Shown: positions 36,141 to 43,064 of the stretch, piece after piece | Position numbering within the stretch: the stretch's first letter is position 1 | Layout: every line of letters begins with the position of its first letter | Origin: Phycisphaerales bacterium | GTDB taxonomy: Bacteria > Planctomycetota > Phycisphaerae > UBA1845 | Direction of reading: 5' to 3' | NCBI GenBank assembly: GCA_013140575.1 | Contig: JABFSN010000027.1 | Coordinates: 1 to 43,064, forward strand | DNA: 43,064 nucleotides | Notes under the pieces: model-generated | Seen by the model: the letters and a program-made list of their open reading frames with translations, nothing else | What the model was told of the DNA's origin: nothing | The model's database searches: none | Made by a program: the position numbers and the translations under genes

Positions 36141-37667
36141 ATGCCGCAACCCAGTGCAAACCGGCGCAAGATTCCGGCCGAGCAAACCTGCGAGATTTCC
36201 AGAAGACCCCGCAGGATTCCCGAAAAACCGGCACGTCAACCGGCGGCCGATCCGCCAAGTCCGTTACCATTCGCAGGTGCAACGGAATCATCTCTACAAC
36301 CGGTCCGGCCCAAGCCCAACCCGTCGCGGGCACGTCGTACACCCTCGTACCGCCAGCGGCCGGGGTACGATCAGGCGATCGTCACGTTGACCGACGCGGT
36401 CACCAAACAGCGCCGCGATTACTGGCTGGGTGAATTCGATTCCCGCGAGAGCCGGGAGCGTTACCACCGCGTCATCGCACTGTGGGAGGCGGGGGATCGG
36501 CGACTGCCTCCGCCCGATGCGGACGGGAACCCCGGCCGGACAGGGGCCAACGGCCACGCGGTCACCGTGGTCGAGATCATCCACGAGTATTGGAACTGGG
36601 CCCAAGGGTACTACCGGCCCAAGCATTGTCAGGCGCTGATCGGAGCGCTGGCACTGTTGCGGAAGTTCTACGGCAGGACGGCGGCGGTCGAGTTCGGGCC
36701 GAAGAAGCTCCGCCTGCTTCGCGAGGAAATGATCCGCGGCAACGGGGCCGATCGCCGGCCGTGGTCGCGGAAGTACATCAACGCCCAGATCGGGCGCATC
36801 AAGCATCTTTTCAAGTGGGCGGCGGCGCGGGAGATGGCGCCGGTCTCGGTCTACGAATCGCTGCGCACGCTGGAGCCGCTCCGCCGCGGCAAGTGCCAGG
36901 CGCGGGAGACGGCCAGGGTGCTGCCCGTGCCGGACGAGATGCTGGACGCGGTGCGGCCGCACCTGACCCGACCGGTTCGCGCGCTGGTCGAACTACAATT
37001 GCTCACCGGCGCCCGGCCCGGCGAACTGGTCGAGCTTCGGGCCTGCGACATCGAACGCAAGCCGGAGGCGGCCGTGTGGGTCTACAAGCCGGAGCATCAC
37101 AAGAACTCGCACCTGGAGCGCGAACGGACCATCTACTTCGGGCCGAAGTCGCAGGAGATTCTGAAAGAGTTCATCGTCAGCCGCGCCGAGGATGCCCACC
37201 TGTTTAGCCCCAAGGAGTCGATCGCTGAACATCGCGACCGGCGGCGCGCCGCACGAAAGACCGCATTGAAGTACGGCAACCGGATCGGGACCAACCGGCG
37301 GGAAGTTCCAATACGCGAGCCCGGAGACCGCTTCACCACCGGTTCCTACAATCATGCGGTGCGGACCGCCTGCGCCCGAGCCTATCCTCCGCCCGCGCCG
37401 TTGGCCCGACCCAAGGGCGAAAACCGCGCAGAATGGGTATTGAGACTCCGGACCGGCGGGTTAATGGAAGTCTTGGCCGAATGGCGGCGGACGCATCGTT
37501 TTCATGTCCACCAGCTGCGGCATAATTGTGCGTCGCGACTACGGCGCGAATACGGGCTGGAGGCGGCGCAACTGGCACTGGGCCACGCCAGTGCGTTGCT
37601 GACCGACGCGGTGTACGCCGAAAGAGATTTGACTCGGGTGACGGAAATCATGCGACACATCGGATGA
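36141..37667 (+). CDS. Tyrosine recombinase / integrase
   Basis: The ATG at 36141 follows AAGGAG at good spacing, giving 508 aa. The first 70 residues are basic and disordered. An arm-type and SAM-like DNA-binding part follows (VTVVEIIHEYWNWAQG to HLFKWAAAREM). The catalytic domain has Arg292 in LTGARPGELVEL, Lys321 in HHKNSH, His457 and Arg460 in HQLRHNCASRL, His482 in LGHAS and the nucleophile Tyr492 in VYAERD. All six catalytic positions are present, so the enzyme is probably active. Its gene is next to the tRNA-Gly half-site, its likely target. An inserted loop of about 80 residues between the Lys and His motifs is usual in planctomycete integrases. Confidence 0.93.
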   Translation: MPQPSANRRKIPAEQTCEISRRPRRIPEKPARQPAADPPSPLPFAGATESSLQPVRPKPNPSRARRTPSYRQRPGYDQAIVTLTDAVTKQRRDYWLGEFDSRESRERYHRVIALWEAGDRRLPPPDADGNPGRTGANGHAVTVVEIIHEYWNWAQGYYRPKHCQALIGALALLRKFYGRTAAVEFGPKKLRLLREEMIRGNGADRRPWSRKYINAQIGRIKHLFKWAAAREMAPVSVYESLRTLEPLRRGKCQARETARVLPVPDEMLDAVRPHLTRPVRALVELQLLTGARPGELVELRACDIERKPEAAVWVYKPEHHKNSHLERERTIYFGPKSQEILKEFIVSRAEDAHLFSPKESIAEHRDRRRAARKTALKYGNRIGTNRREVPIREPGDRFTTGSYNHAVRTACARAYPPPAPLARPKGENRAEWVLRLRTGGLMEVLAEWRRTHRFHVHQLRHNCASRLRREYGLEAAQLALGHASALLTDAVYAERDLTRVTEIMRHIG

Positions 37668-37779
37668 ATGCGTATCGCCGACGGGGAAACTGGAAGTCGC
37701 GATCGGCGATGAACCATAGTAGTACCGTTTGGAATGAGTTCGAATGCGGGTATTGGACCGGAAACGGAGGAAAGCAGGG

Positions 37780-38508
37780 ATGTCAGTGAATCAGGTTGAT
37801 CAGGAGCGGCAAGCGTCGCCAGAGACGATGGGCGGGTCAACGGTGGGTGCTGTCACCGGTGTAAGCTGCACGGGCATATACACCAAAGTCAGCAGAAGCG
37901 TCACCACCGCCGAAGCATCCGCCCAATTACGGAAGTCGTTGAACCTGGACGAGCAACTCAACAACATCGAATCGATCGCACGAGCCATCCTTTCGGCGCA
38001 CGGATACGAAGTCTGGCCCGTCCGCATCTTCGAGGAAGTCACATTCACGCTTCCCGACGGCAAACCGCGCACCTACCGGAACATGCACGGGATACCTTCG
38101 GGAAATTCCATTCTCAACGACGCCGACGACGCGATGGTACGAATTCAATTCATCCGCCAATTCATCGAGAAGAGCGACGCGGCGCACGCCGCGCTCAACG
38201 GTTTGTTCCTGGGTGAAATCGCAGAGCGCCTCTTTATGCGACAGTTTGAACCGGCCGTTCGCGCCTCGAAGAGCGTCAAGGGTGGGCAAGCCACATCGCT
38301 GACGACTCGGCAGTCGACCGCACAGCGGCGAAGGGAGGAGATCATTCGGTTGTACCAAACCGACGGCATGCGGGCCGACCACCTGACGGCCAAGCAGAAC
38401 TACACGAACATCGCCGCGGCTCTCCCCGGCGACCTCAAGTGCGGTCCGGACTGGGTCGCGAAGGTGCTGAGGAAGGCTGGCCTCGTTCGGCGATCGACCC
38501 GTCGCTGA
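37780..38508 (+). CDS. Hypothetical protein of the integrative element
   Basis: The ATG at 37780 follows GGAGG nine bases upstream, giving 242 aa. The N-terminal 45 residues are polar and Thr/Ser-rich. The middle is alpha/beta (SIARAILSAHGYEVWPVRIFEEVTF; RTYRNMHGIPSGNSILND). A helical C-terminal third (TAQRRREEIIRLYQTDG, then YTNIAAALPGDLKCGPDWVAKVLRKAGL) looks like a basic HTH. No known family is recognised. It lies between the integrase and the DUF1580 protein, all in one direction, so a role in the element's control or transfer is possible. Confidence 0.65.
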   Translation: MSVNQVDQERQASPETMGGSTVGAVTGVSCTGIYTKVSRSVTTAEASAQLRKSLNLDEQLNNIESIARAILSAHGYEVWPVRIFEEVTFTLPDGKPRTYRNMHGIPSGNSILNDADDAMVRIQFIRQFIEKSDAAHAALNGLFLGEIAERLFMRQFEPAVRASKSVKGGQATSLTTRQSTAQRRREEIIRLYQTDGMRADHLTAKQNYTNIAAALPGDLKCGPDWVAKVLRKAGLVRRSTRR

Positions 38509-38622
38509 AAACTCCCGAGCAATCTGGCGCACTTTGGCCCAAAGTGCGCCGACTGACCGTGGACTCGTCCAATTGCCGTGCCATAACTGTTTGCAGACCA
38601 AGGCAAGCAGGAGGCAAGGCGC

Positions 38623-39048
38623 ATGGACGAGCACAGACCGATCACGGCCGTCGGCGATTCTCGAAGGGATCTCGGAGCCGTTGACGTTTCGGAAACCCAC
38701 GGCGACGGCGGTGCGAATTCGCCCGAGTACATTGAGCTCGCGGCGGCGGCACGACTGATACCGGGTCGTCCATCGACGAACGCCATCTGGCGATGGGCTC
38801 GCCGCGGCGTCCGGGCCCGTAATGGCGCGCGCATCCATCTCCGACACGTCCGTCTCGGCGGGCGTTTGCTCACCACCCGACTCTGGGTTGACCAGTTCGG
38901 CCAAACCGTGGCCGCGGCAGATGCTCTATTCTTCGACCAATCACCCGACCCAACGTCGGACACGCGATCCGACAAACCCAATGTCAATGCTTGTCGAGCA
39001 CGAAACCTCGATCGCGTCGAACGCGAACTCGATCAGGCAGGAATCTGA
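38623..39048 (+). CDS. DUF1580-like protein (excisionase-type HTH)
   Basis: The product is 141 aa. Residues about 35-100 fit the planctomycete DUF1580 pattern: YIELAAAARLIPGRPSTNAIWRWARRGVRARNG, then HLRHVRLGGRLLTTRLWVDQF, a MerR/excisionase-like winged helix. The tail is Asp/Asn/Arg-rich. Its stop codon overlaps the start of the primase gene (TGATG), so the two are coupled. Such proteins next to integrases may act as directionality factors (inference). Confidence 0.8.
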   Translation: MDEHRPITAVGDSRRDLGAVDVSETHGDGGANSPEYIELAAAARLIPGRPSTNAIWRWARRGVRARNGARIHLRHVRLGGRLLTTRLWVDQFGQTVAAADALFFDQSPDPTSDTRSDKPNVNACRARNLDRVERELDQAGI

Positions 39049-40739
39049 TGAGCACCCAACCCGACTCCACGAATACGACGACCGAATCATCAGCAGCCCC
39101 GGTCGATGCGGCGGCGATTGCGGATGCCCTGCTTCGCATTTCCGCGCCGGGGCAGGTCATTGAATTGCGAGCCTTGGAGGCGTCGCTGGGAAAACGGCAA
39201 CCGGGCACGTTGTCGGGTTACTTCAATGACCCACAAAGACTCGCGCATGAAGTTGGCCGCATCACGTCCGCGAAGGGCATCTACTTCACCCTGAATCCGC
39301 TGAACCCTGCGCTGCTGGCGCGGGCCGAGAACCGCATCAAGTACGCGAGTCGCGGCGAGTCGGCGGCGGACGGGGACGTCACGGCTCGGCGGCGGATGCT
39401 GGTCGATCTCGACCCTGTGCGGCCGTCGGGTGTTTCGGCAACGGACGCGGAGCACGAGGCGGCACTCGCCAAGGCGTTCGCGATCGTCGCCGCCATGTGC
39501 GCACTGGGGTGGCCGGAGCCGATTATCGCTGACTCGGGGAACGGGGCGCACCTGCTCTACTGGATCGACCTTCCGGCAGTCGACGATGGCCTGATCGAGC
39601 GCTGCCTGGCGGCGTTTGCAAAACAATTCAACGACAAGGCCGTCACGATCGATCTCAAAGTCTTCAATCCGGCGCGTATCTGCCGGCTGTACGGAACCTG
39701 GGCGCGGAAGGGGGACAACACGGTCGAGCGCCCGCATCGCTGTTCGCGGATCGTGAAGGCGCCGGCCGAATTGCAGGTGGTCGAGCGATCGAAACTCGAG
39801 GAGTTTGCCGGACCCAAGCCGGTCGCGGAACCCAAGACAACGGGTAAGAAGCGATCGTCGCGTTCTGGCGCGCCGTTTGATCTGACCGCGTGGATTCAGC
39901 TGCACAACCTACCTGTCGACGGACCGTCGCCGTGGAAGGATAAGGACGGAGTCGAGGGTGTTCGTTGGGTCTTTGACGTTTGTCCATTCAATTCGGCGCA
40001 CACGAACAAGAGTGCGTTCATCATCCAGTTTGAGAACGGCGCCATCTCGGCGGGCTGCCACCACAGCGGGTGTGCCGACAAGGACTGGCACGCGCTGCGT
40101 GACTTGGTGGAGCCGGGTTGGCGGGCCCCGCAGTACGTGGCGACGTCTTCCGGCCTGTTTTGGAAGAGGGACACCAACAACGGTGTAGTTTACGTTCCGC
40201 TGACCAACTTCACGGCCCGCATCGTGGCCGACGTGGCCCGGGACGACGGCGTGGAGACGGCGCACGTCTTCGCCATCGAGGCCATGCTGCACCGTCGCCG
40301 ACATTCGTTCGATGTGCCGGCCATCGCCCGCGGCTGTCGCAACGCGTTTTCCGTGCCGCATGGCCTCACCACTGACAATGCCCGCCGATGGAAATCGGAC
40401 CACCATTGGTCGCCTAATCGGCTTCGACACAACGCGGCTACGTTTCTGCGAAAAGAGTTCGGTATCGAGGTAGCGCGTGTTGTTCTTGGGCACACGTCCG
40501 CGGGAACAACGGAAATCTACGCCGAAATTGATCAGACGAAGGCGGCCGAAGTGATGGCGCAGGTTGGGTACGCCGTGGAAGTGAAGAAGTCTGCCGCTCC
40601 GCGGCCGGAGTGGGCATCCGCGTTTGGACCGCTCGAACGGCTCGAGCCGTCCTGTTCAGAGGCGGGCGTCGTCTGCCTATGCCGGGAGCGCCTTCCGCTC
40701 ACCGCCAAGGTCAGCGCCATCCCAGTCGGTCTTCTCTGA
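39048..40739 (+). CDS. Chimeric protein: primase-like N-terminus fused to an integrase tail
   Basis: The product is 563 aa, starting at ATG 39048 coupled to the previous gene. Residues 1-425 are a primase-type replication protein. AEP-like catalytic residues are LVDLDP (Asp120, Asp122), GNGAHLLYW (His168) and TIDLK (Asp202). A zinc ribbon CPFNSAH...CHHSGC lies at 312-342, and the start of a helicase-type domain (VPLTNFTARIVADVARDDG) at 384-401. After FDVPA (about residue 425, base 40320) the helicase is lost. Residues about 443-507 are instead the end of a tyrosine recombinase: PNRLRHNAATFLRKEFGIEVARVVLGH with Tyr491 in IYAE. The last 55 residues look random. The primase half may retain activity, but helicase function is gone. 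The catalytic His of the recombinase is Asn here. Confidence 0.88.
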   Translation: MSTQPDSTNTTTESSAAPVDAAAIADALLRISAPGQVIELRALEASLGKRQPGTLSGYFNDPQRLAHEVGRITSAKGIYFTLNPLNPALLARAENRIKYASRGESAADGDVTARRRMLVDLDPVRPSGVSATDAEHEAALAKAFAIVAAMCALGWPEPIIADSGNGAHLLYWIDLPAVDDGLIERCLAAFAKQFNDKAVTIDLKVFNPARICRLYGTWARKGDNTVERPHRCSRIVKAPAELQVVERSKLEEFAGPKPVAEPKTTGKKRSSRSGAPFDLTAWIQLHNLPVDGPSPWKDKDGVEGVRWVFDVCPFNSAHTNKSAFIIQFENGAISAGCHHSGCADKDWHALRDLVEPGWRAPQYVATSSGLFWKRDTNNGVVYVPLTNFTARIVADVARDDGVETAHVFAIEAMLHRRRHSFDVPAIARGCRNAFSVPHGLTTDNARRWKSDHHWSPNRLRHNAATFLRKEFGIEVARVVLGHTSAGTTEIYAEIDQTKAAEVMAQVGYAVEVKKSAAPRPEWASAFGPLERLEPSCSEAGVVCLCRERLPLTAKVSAIPVGLL

Positions 40740-41076
40740 CGACACAGGGCGTCCGGCGTGACGCTATCGAATGCCGTGGTGGCGTTGAAGGTCGAGGACT
40801 TGAACAACGGTTCGGCCTCCGACCCCGCACCGTTGTGCAGCGCCGGAGGCCGCTCGGCAACGCGTTGCCGGTACCGGAGAACAGGTTATCCGACGTCGGC
40901 TGCGGTGTCAGCAGTGCATTGGGGGGACAACGTGGCCCGGCGCGTTCGCGAGTCCCCGCGTCGTCAAGCGGCCGATCTCCATGTTTCGTTTCACGGATTC
41001 CGTGGCGCGCTCGGTTCATGGGATCAAGAGCGTTTTCGAATGTGAAAACAACTTGACAGGTTATTAGCGATTCACG
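40740..41076. other. Intergenic region upstream of fic
   Basis: No convincing gene. A TTGACA lies at 41053-41058 but has no good -10 box at normal spacing before the fic start codon. This stretch follows the chimeric gene and may be decayed remains of the same recombination event. Confidence 0.4.
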
Positions 41077-42282
41077 ATGATTTCGATAATAACGGAGTCG
41101 CGTATTTGCGGCATCGAAAACGCCGCCGGAGACCAGCTTGTGGCCAAGGCCGCCGGAAAGCCCGCTCGTCAGTCCACCGGATACACGGCGTTCATGCCCG
41201 ATCCGTTGCCACCGAACATCCAATGGACTGAGACACTGGTCCGATGTCTTTCCGATGCGGACCGGCTGGTCGGCCAATTGGCGGGACAGGGTTCGCAGCT
41301 TCCGAATCCGCATGTCCTGATTCGCCCGTTCATTCGACGGGAGGCCGTGCTCTCCAGCAAGATCGAGGGCACGCAGGCGACGCTCGGCGAATTGCTGGCC
41401 GCGGAGGCCGGTGTTGTCGTCGAAAGGAGTCCGGATGATTTGCGCGAAGTGGGCAACTACGTCACCGCGCTTGAATTCGGCGTGGAGCGTCTGGCCAGGT
41501 TGCCGCTCTCAATCCGACTCGTCCGCGAGCTTCACGAGAAGCTGATGACGGGCGTTCGCGGCGGCCACGCGACGCCGGGTGAATTTCGGCGGACGCAGAA
41601 CTGGATCGGACCGGCCGGCTGCACGCTGGCCAACGCGACGTACGTACCGCCGCCGGCGGATCGGCTGATGGAATGCCTTGGCGATTGGGAGAAGGCGCTT
41701 CGCGACACGCGGCTGCCCGTGCTCGTTCAGGCGGCCCTGCTGCACTATCAGTTCGAGGCCATTCACCCGTTCATCGACGGGAACGGGCGCGTGGGCCGGT
41801 TGCTGATCACGCTGCTGCTCGTGGAGCGCACCGTGCTGCCGACGCCGTTGCTCTACTTGAGCGCCTTCTTCGAGGCCACACGCGACGAGTACTACCGGCG
41901 GCTGCTCGCGGTCAGCCGCGAGAGCGCATGGAGCGCATGGCTGGAATACTTCCTGAACGGGGCGGCCCGCCAGGCAGAGGACGCGCTGTCGCGGGCGGCG
42001 CGAATCAATCAGCTTCTGGCACGCTGGCGGCGCGCCGTGGCCGGGCGCGGGACGAAAAACGCGTTGCTGTTGGTGGGTGCCGTCGCGGAAAACCCCTACG
42101 TGACGATCCGGGGCGCCGCCGACAAGCTCGGCGTCGCGTTCACGACCGCGCAGCGCGCGATTGACGCCCTGCGCCGGGAGAAGATCCTGACCGATGTTTC
42201 CAGGACGAAGCGCGAGCGGGTGTTCTGCGCCATGGGAATCCTCGATATCCTGGAAGAGCCCGCGAAACTCGTGCCGGGGTAG
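41077..42282 (+). CDS. fic: Fic-family AMP transferase (class II)
   Basis: The product is 401 aa. The Fic motif HPFIDGNGRVGR lies at 230-241 with catalytic His230. An inhibitory helix motif SSKIEGT at 93-99 precedes it, which makes this a class II, self-inhibited enzyme without a separate antitoxin. An N-terminal Fic_N part (NPHVLIRPFIRREAVLSSKIEGT) and a C-terminal winged helix (VTIRGAADKLGVAFTTAQRAIDAL) are as in the common bacterial Fic fold. It modifies target proteins with AMP; the target is unknown. No ribosome binding site is seen at 41077, and the ATG at 41194 is another possible start. It stands alone, after the integrative cassette. Confidence 0.93.
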   Translation: MISIITESRICGIENAAGDQLVAKAAGKPARQSTGYTAFMPDPLPPNIQWTETLVRCLSDADRLVGQLAGQGSQLPNPHVLIRPFIRREAVLSSKIEGTQATLGELLAAEAGVVVERSPDDLREVGNYVTALEFGVERLARLPLSIRLVRELHEKLMTGVRGGHATPGEFRRTQNWIGPAGCTLANATYVPPPADRLMECLGDWEKALRDTRLPVLVQAALLHYQFEAIHPFIDGNGRVGRLLITLLLVERTVLPTPLLYLSAFFEATRDEYYRRLLAVSRESAWSAWLEYFLNGAARQAEDALSRAARINQLLARWRRAVAGRGTKNALLLVGAVAENPYVTIRGAADKLGVAFTTAQRAIDALRREKILTDVSRTKRERVFCAMGILDILEEPAKLVPG

Positions 42283-42677
42283 TTGGACCGGTTGGGAAAT
42301 CGTTGACGCCGAATGGGAAGCGTATCGAGGCTGGGTGGTAGTAGCGCAGTAGGGCGTGGATGCCTCAACCATGTGGCAGGGTCGTAACTTCTTGTCCCGA
42401 CAATTGTTACACCGGGGCCTGTAACGCCAATCCCCAGCTGGCCAGGCTGGCAATCACAGAATTCGTTCGCAGTGAGGTGCCAACGACGGCAGGATCCGCG
42501 ATCGTCGGCAGTACGCCGTCACCGTATCGCCGCTGGCCCGATTTTTTGGAAAAACCCTGCGCCACGCATCCGGCGAATCGCTTGTCCTGACCATACGCTC
42601 ATCATGCTAACCCGCCCCCGCGGCACAAATATGCAGTTGCTCAAACGGACACGCTTCGCAGGGCTCATCTCGACCTG
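42283..42677. other. Intergenic region, no gene seen
   Basis: No frame here has a ribosome binding site or a recognisable product. It runs from the fic stop to the istA relic and may be decayed mobile-element sequence. Confidence 0.4.
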
Positions 42678-42876
42678 TTGAGCATTCGGGCGATCGCTCA
42701 GACGCTTCATCGCTCGTCGCGGAGCGTTTGGGACGCGTCGACGACTCCCGAGCCGTGAGGTTGCGAGTGGACGAAGTACCCACCGGCGACGAAACTCGGG
42801 CAGTTCAAGCCGACCATCGATGCGATACTTGAAGCGGACGATTAGGCTTCGCGCAAGCAGCAGTACACGCTGTCGG
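42678..42876 (+). pseudogene. istA: IS21-family istA transposase fragment
   Basis: The frame reads LSIRAIAQTLHRSSRSVWDA, the HTH near the IstA N-terminus, and then meets a stop. In a shifted frame it continues LGQFKPTIDAILEADD, a stop, then ASRKQQYTLS, which matches the IstA segment before the HTAxRI(F/W) motif. Two stops and at least one frameshift show it is dead. Neither istB nor IS ends are present. It abuts the right terminal repeat. Confidence 0.75.
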
Positions 42877-42934
42877 TGAGAGGTTCTGGGTGTTTCCAGT
42901 AGAGGCCATTGAGTATGAGTGACAAGAGTCGTGA

Positions 42935-43064
42935 ATGCAGCTGTACTGGTTCAGCGTGAATTGGAGTTTCGGCCGCTGGGTGTTCGTTACCGGGAGACCG
43001 TCTCCCGGCGTTTGGATCGGCAAGGACTCGCGGCTGCGCCGCGAGGGATTTATCGCATGGGTGC
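42935..43064 (+). CDS. Small unknown protein, 5' part only (right copy)
   Basis: An ATG at 42935 opens a frame to the window end that begins MQLYWFSVNW and is identical to the left-end gene from its second codon on. Just upstream, a short frame ends in CTGSA-stop, the same last five codons as the left-end ATPase gene, so the copy includes the junction between the two genes but not the ATPase itself. GTGA precedes the ATG without a good SD. The product is truncated by the window edge. Confidence 0.55.
   Translation, partial: MQLYWFSVNWSFGRWVFVTGRPSPGVWIGKDSRLRREGFIAWV
42942..43064. repeat. Right copy of 123-bp terminal inverted repeat
   Basis: Exact reverse complement of 3-125. The homology ends sharply at 42942, ten bases inside the small gene's start and about 65 bases after the istA relic. 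The two internal hairpins lie at 42990-43008 and 43027-43045. Confidence 0.97.

Overview
The window looks like plasmid or mobile-element DNA from a Planctomycetes-type bacterium. The grounds are: an ECF sigma factor beside a Ser/Thr kinase with C-terminal TPR repeats, a DUF1580-type protein, a long-tailed tyrosine recombinase with a short DUF1580/primase cassette, and a large secreted Het-C/VWA protein with Cys-rich and thrombospondin-3-like repeats. The DNA is GC-rich throughout. No complete rRNA or tRNA gene and no CRISPR array was found. The host assignment is inference from gene families.

Left part (1-9.9 kb). A minus-strand group at the edge encodes a DUF2726-like nuclease, a 78-aa protein, a GHKL-type ATPase and a small unknown protein that runs off the end. 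Two tiny membrane proteins follow, then a ParA partition operon and, divergent from it, a winged-helix protein that may be the replication initiator. A 1076-aa exported Het-C/VWA protein ends this part.

Middle-left (10-16.7 kb). This holds a LuxR-type HTH protein, an ECF sigma factor with a membrane kinase/TPR protein, an AbiE-type toxin-antitoxin pair with a well-formed promoter and palindromic operator, a broken HTH gene, and the first copy of a structured repeat.

Metal cluster (16.8-32.9 kb, all minus strand). Two complete HME-RND pumps, one P1B-type ATPase, one TolC-family outer-membrane protein and six small exported, lipo- or membrane-anchored proteins (several Cys- or His-rich) form one long colinear block. 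In transcription order: Cys-rich protein, CzcC, lipoprotein, CzcB, CzcA, His-rich protein, lipoprotein, P-type ATPase, membrane-anchored protein, Cys-rich protein, adaptor with four CxxHx6CxxC motifs, second CzcA. Both RND pumps carry the DFG-type TM4 motif of divalent-cation exporters. No dedicated metal regulator lies in the block. Diverged direct copies of one structured repeat flank it (about 16.2 and 33.1 kb).

Right part (33.1-43.06 kb, plus strand). A group II intron with its reverse transcriptase is followed by the 3' half of a tRNA-Gly(CCC) gene, next to a tyrosine recombinase: a classic integration site. After that come two small genes, a primase-like gene whose C-terminus has been replaced by the tail of a different tyrosine recombinase, a class II Fic protein and an IS21 istA relic.

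The two ends of the window are perfect inverted copies over 123 bp (3-125 and 42942-43064). Both carry the first ~40 codons of the same small gene, pointing outward. The 43-kb unique sequence is therefore flanked by inverted copies of something longer that lies outside the window: a linear replicon with inverted terminal repeats, a circular one with a large inverted repeat, or an assembly artefact.
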